Below, piece by piece: positions 5,392 to 5,781 of a DNA stretch of 5,781 nt. The first letter of the stretch is position 1, and each line of letters opens with the position of its first letter. Where the stretch lies: NCBI GenBank assembly GCA_006226555.1, contig SBGS01000114.1, positions 1 through 5,781 on the forward strand, given 5' to 3'. This DNA is from Bacteroidota bacterium (lineage in GTDB: Bacteria; Bacteroidota; Bacteroidia; Flavobacteriales_D; Crocinitomicaceae). The position numbers were made by a program, and so were the translations under genes. A model generated the notes under the pieces. That model worked only from the letters and a program-made list of their open reading frames with translations. It had not been told where the DNA came from and did not search any database.

Positions 5392-5781
5392 ATGGAAGAT
5401 ATTATTGTTGTAACAGGTCTGCCTAGATCGGGTACATCTCTAATGATGCAAATTCTGGAGAAAGCAGGATTCCCGATTTTACATGATGGTATTCGTGAAA
5501 GTGACATCAGTAACCCACAAGGTTATTATGAATTGGAGGCAGTGAAGGGAATAGTGAGAGACAATTCATTCCTGAATGATGCTCCGGGAAAAGTCGTTAA
5601 GATCGTTACACCCCTTCCAATTCATGTGGATACTTCGAAATCCTATAAAATGGTATTCATGAGACGTGATCTGGAGGAAATACTCCGTTCACAGGAGAAG
5701 ATGCTGAATAAGGATCAGGTTAGTGAAAGGGAAAAGTTCAGGACTATCTATGAATTCCACTTAAAAAAAACTTATAAGTTT
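5392..5781 (+). CDS. Sulfotransferase family protein (PAPS-dependent), 3' end outside the window
   Basis: 130 residues are visible and the frame is open at the right edge. The N-terminus is a P-loop-like 5'-phosphosulfate loop, VVTGLPRSGTSLMM (6-19), typical of PAPS-dependent sulfotransferases. The motif MRRDLEEILRSQ (90-101) places R92 and S100 eight residues apart, as in the 3'-phosphate-binding R...S pair of this fold. Other segments, DGIRESDISNPQGYYELE and GKVVKIVTP, resemble a bacterial subgroup with GLPRSGTS start motifs. The acceptor cannot be told: a polysaccharide, a lipid or a small metabolite are all possible. The ATG follows an A/T-rich leader with no Shine-Dalgarno. It lies 27 bases after the second Crp/Fnr gene, so co-transcription is possible. 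Family assignment is firm; specificity is unknown. Confidence 0.85.
   Translation, partial: MEDIIVVTGLPRSGTSLMMQILEKAGFPILHDGIRESDISNPQGYYELEAVKGIVRDNSFLNDAPGKVVKIVTPLPIHVDTSKSYKMVFMRRDLEEILRSQEKMLNKDQVSEREKFRTIYEFHLKKTYKF

Noticed and set aside
5768..5781. Perfect 14-base palindrome AAACTTATAAGTTT next to a run of eight A's.
   Set aside because: It lies inside the sulfotransferase reading frame and is A/T-rich, so it may be chance. It ends at the window edge, so its full extent cannot be judged.

Overview
The window looks like chromosomal DNA of a member of the Bacteroidota. The evidence is A/T-rich coding sequence, starts without Shine-Dalgarno sequences, promoter elements of the TTTG / TAnnTTTG type, and proteins that read like Bacteroidota family members (two Crp/Fnr regulators, a DUF983 protein, a small GreA/GreB-like protein). 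I cannot name the genus. There are no RNA genes, insertion sequences, CRISPR arrays or phage genes, and no stretch of 300 bases without a gene.

Layout. (1) Positions 1-923, minus strand: the first 307 codons of oxygen-independent coproporphyrinogen III oxidase (hemN), cut by the left window edge. (2) 1038-1727, plus: an Fnr-type regulator with a cysteine-rich N-terminus, divergent from hemN. Between them lies a TGA-N6-TCA palindrome and a good Bacteroidota-type promoter. (3) 1738-4178, minus: a tight operon, in transcription order paaA, a GreA/GreB-like gene, paaB, paaC. It encodes the oxygenase core of phenylacetyl-CoA 1,2-epoxidase with an elongation-factor-like gene inserted between the subunits. 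paaD and paaE, which usually complete the enzyme, do not follow. (4) 4356-5781, plus, divergent from paaA: a DUF983 zinc-ribbon membrane protein, a second Crp/Fnr regulator (no N-terminal cysteine cluster, but a Cys...CysCys group in the sensor domain), and the start of a PAPS-type sulfotransferase that runs off the right edge.

How it may fit together. The paa operon uses O2, and a regulator gene of the Crp/Fnr family lies on each side of it. Both divergent intergenic regions carry a similar TGA-N6-TCA palindrome flanked on both sides by T-run-G elements, placed where a class II activator would sit. This suggests that one Crp/Fnr regulator, more likely the Fnr-type protein, controls hemN, itself, the paa operon and the DUF983 operon. 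That shared control is inference from sequence. The most unusual features are the shared operators, the Gre-like gene inside paa, the missing paaD/paaE, and a valine in place of the usual glutamate in the recognition helix of the second regulator.
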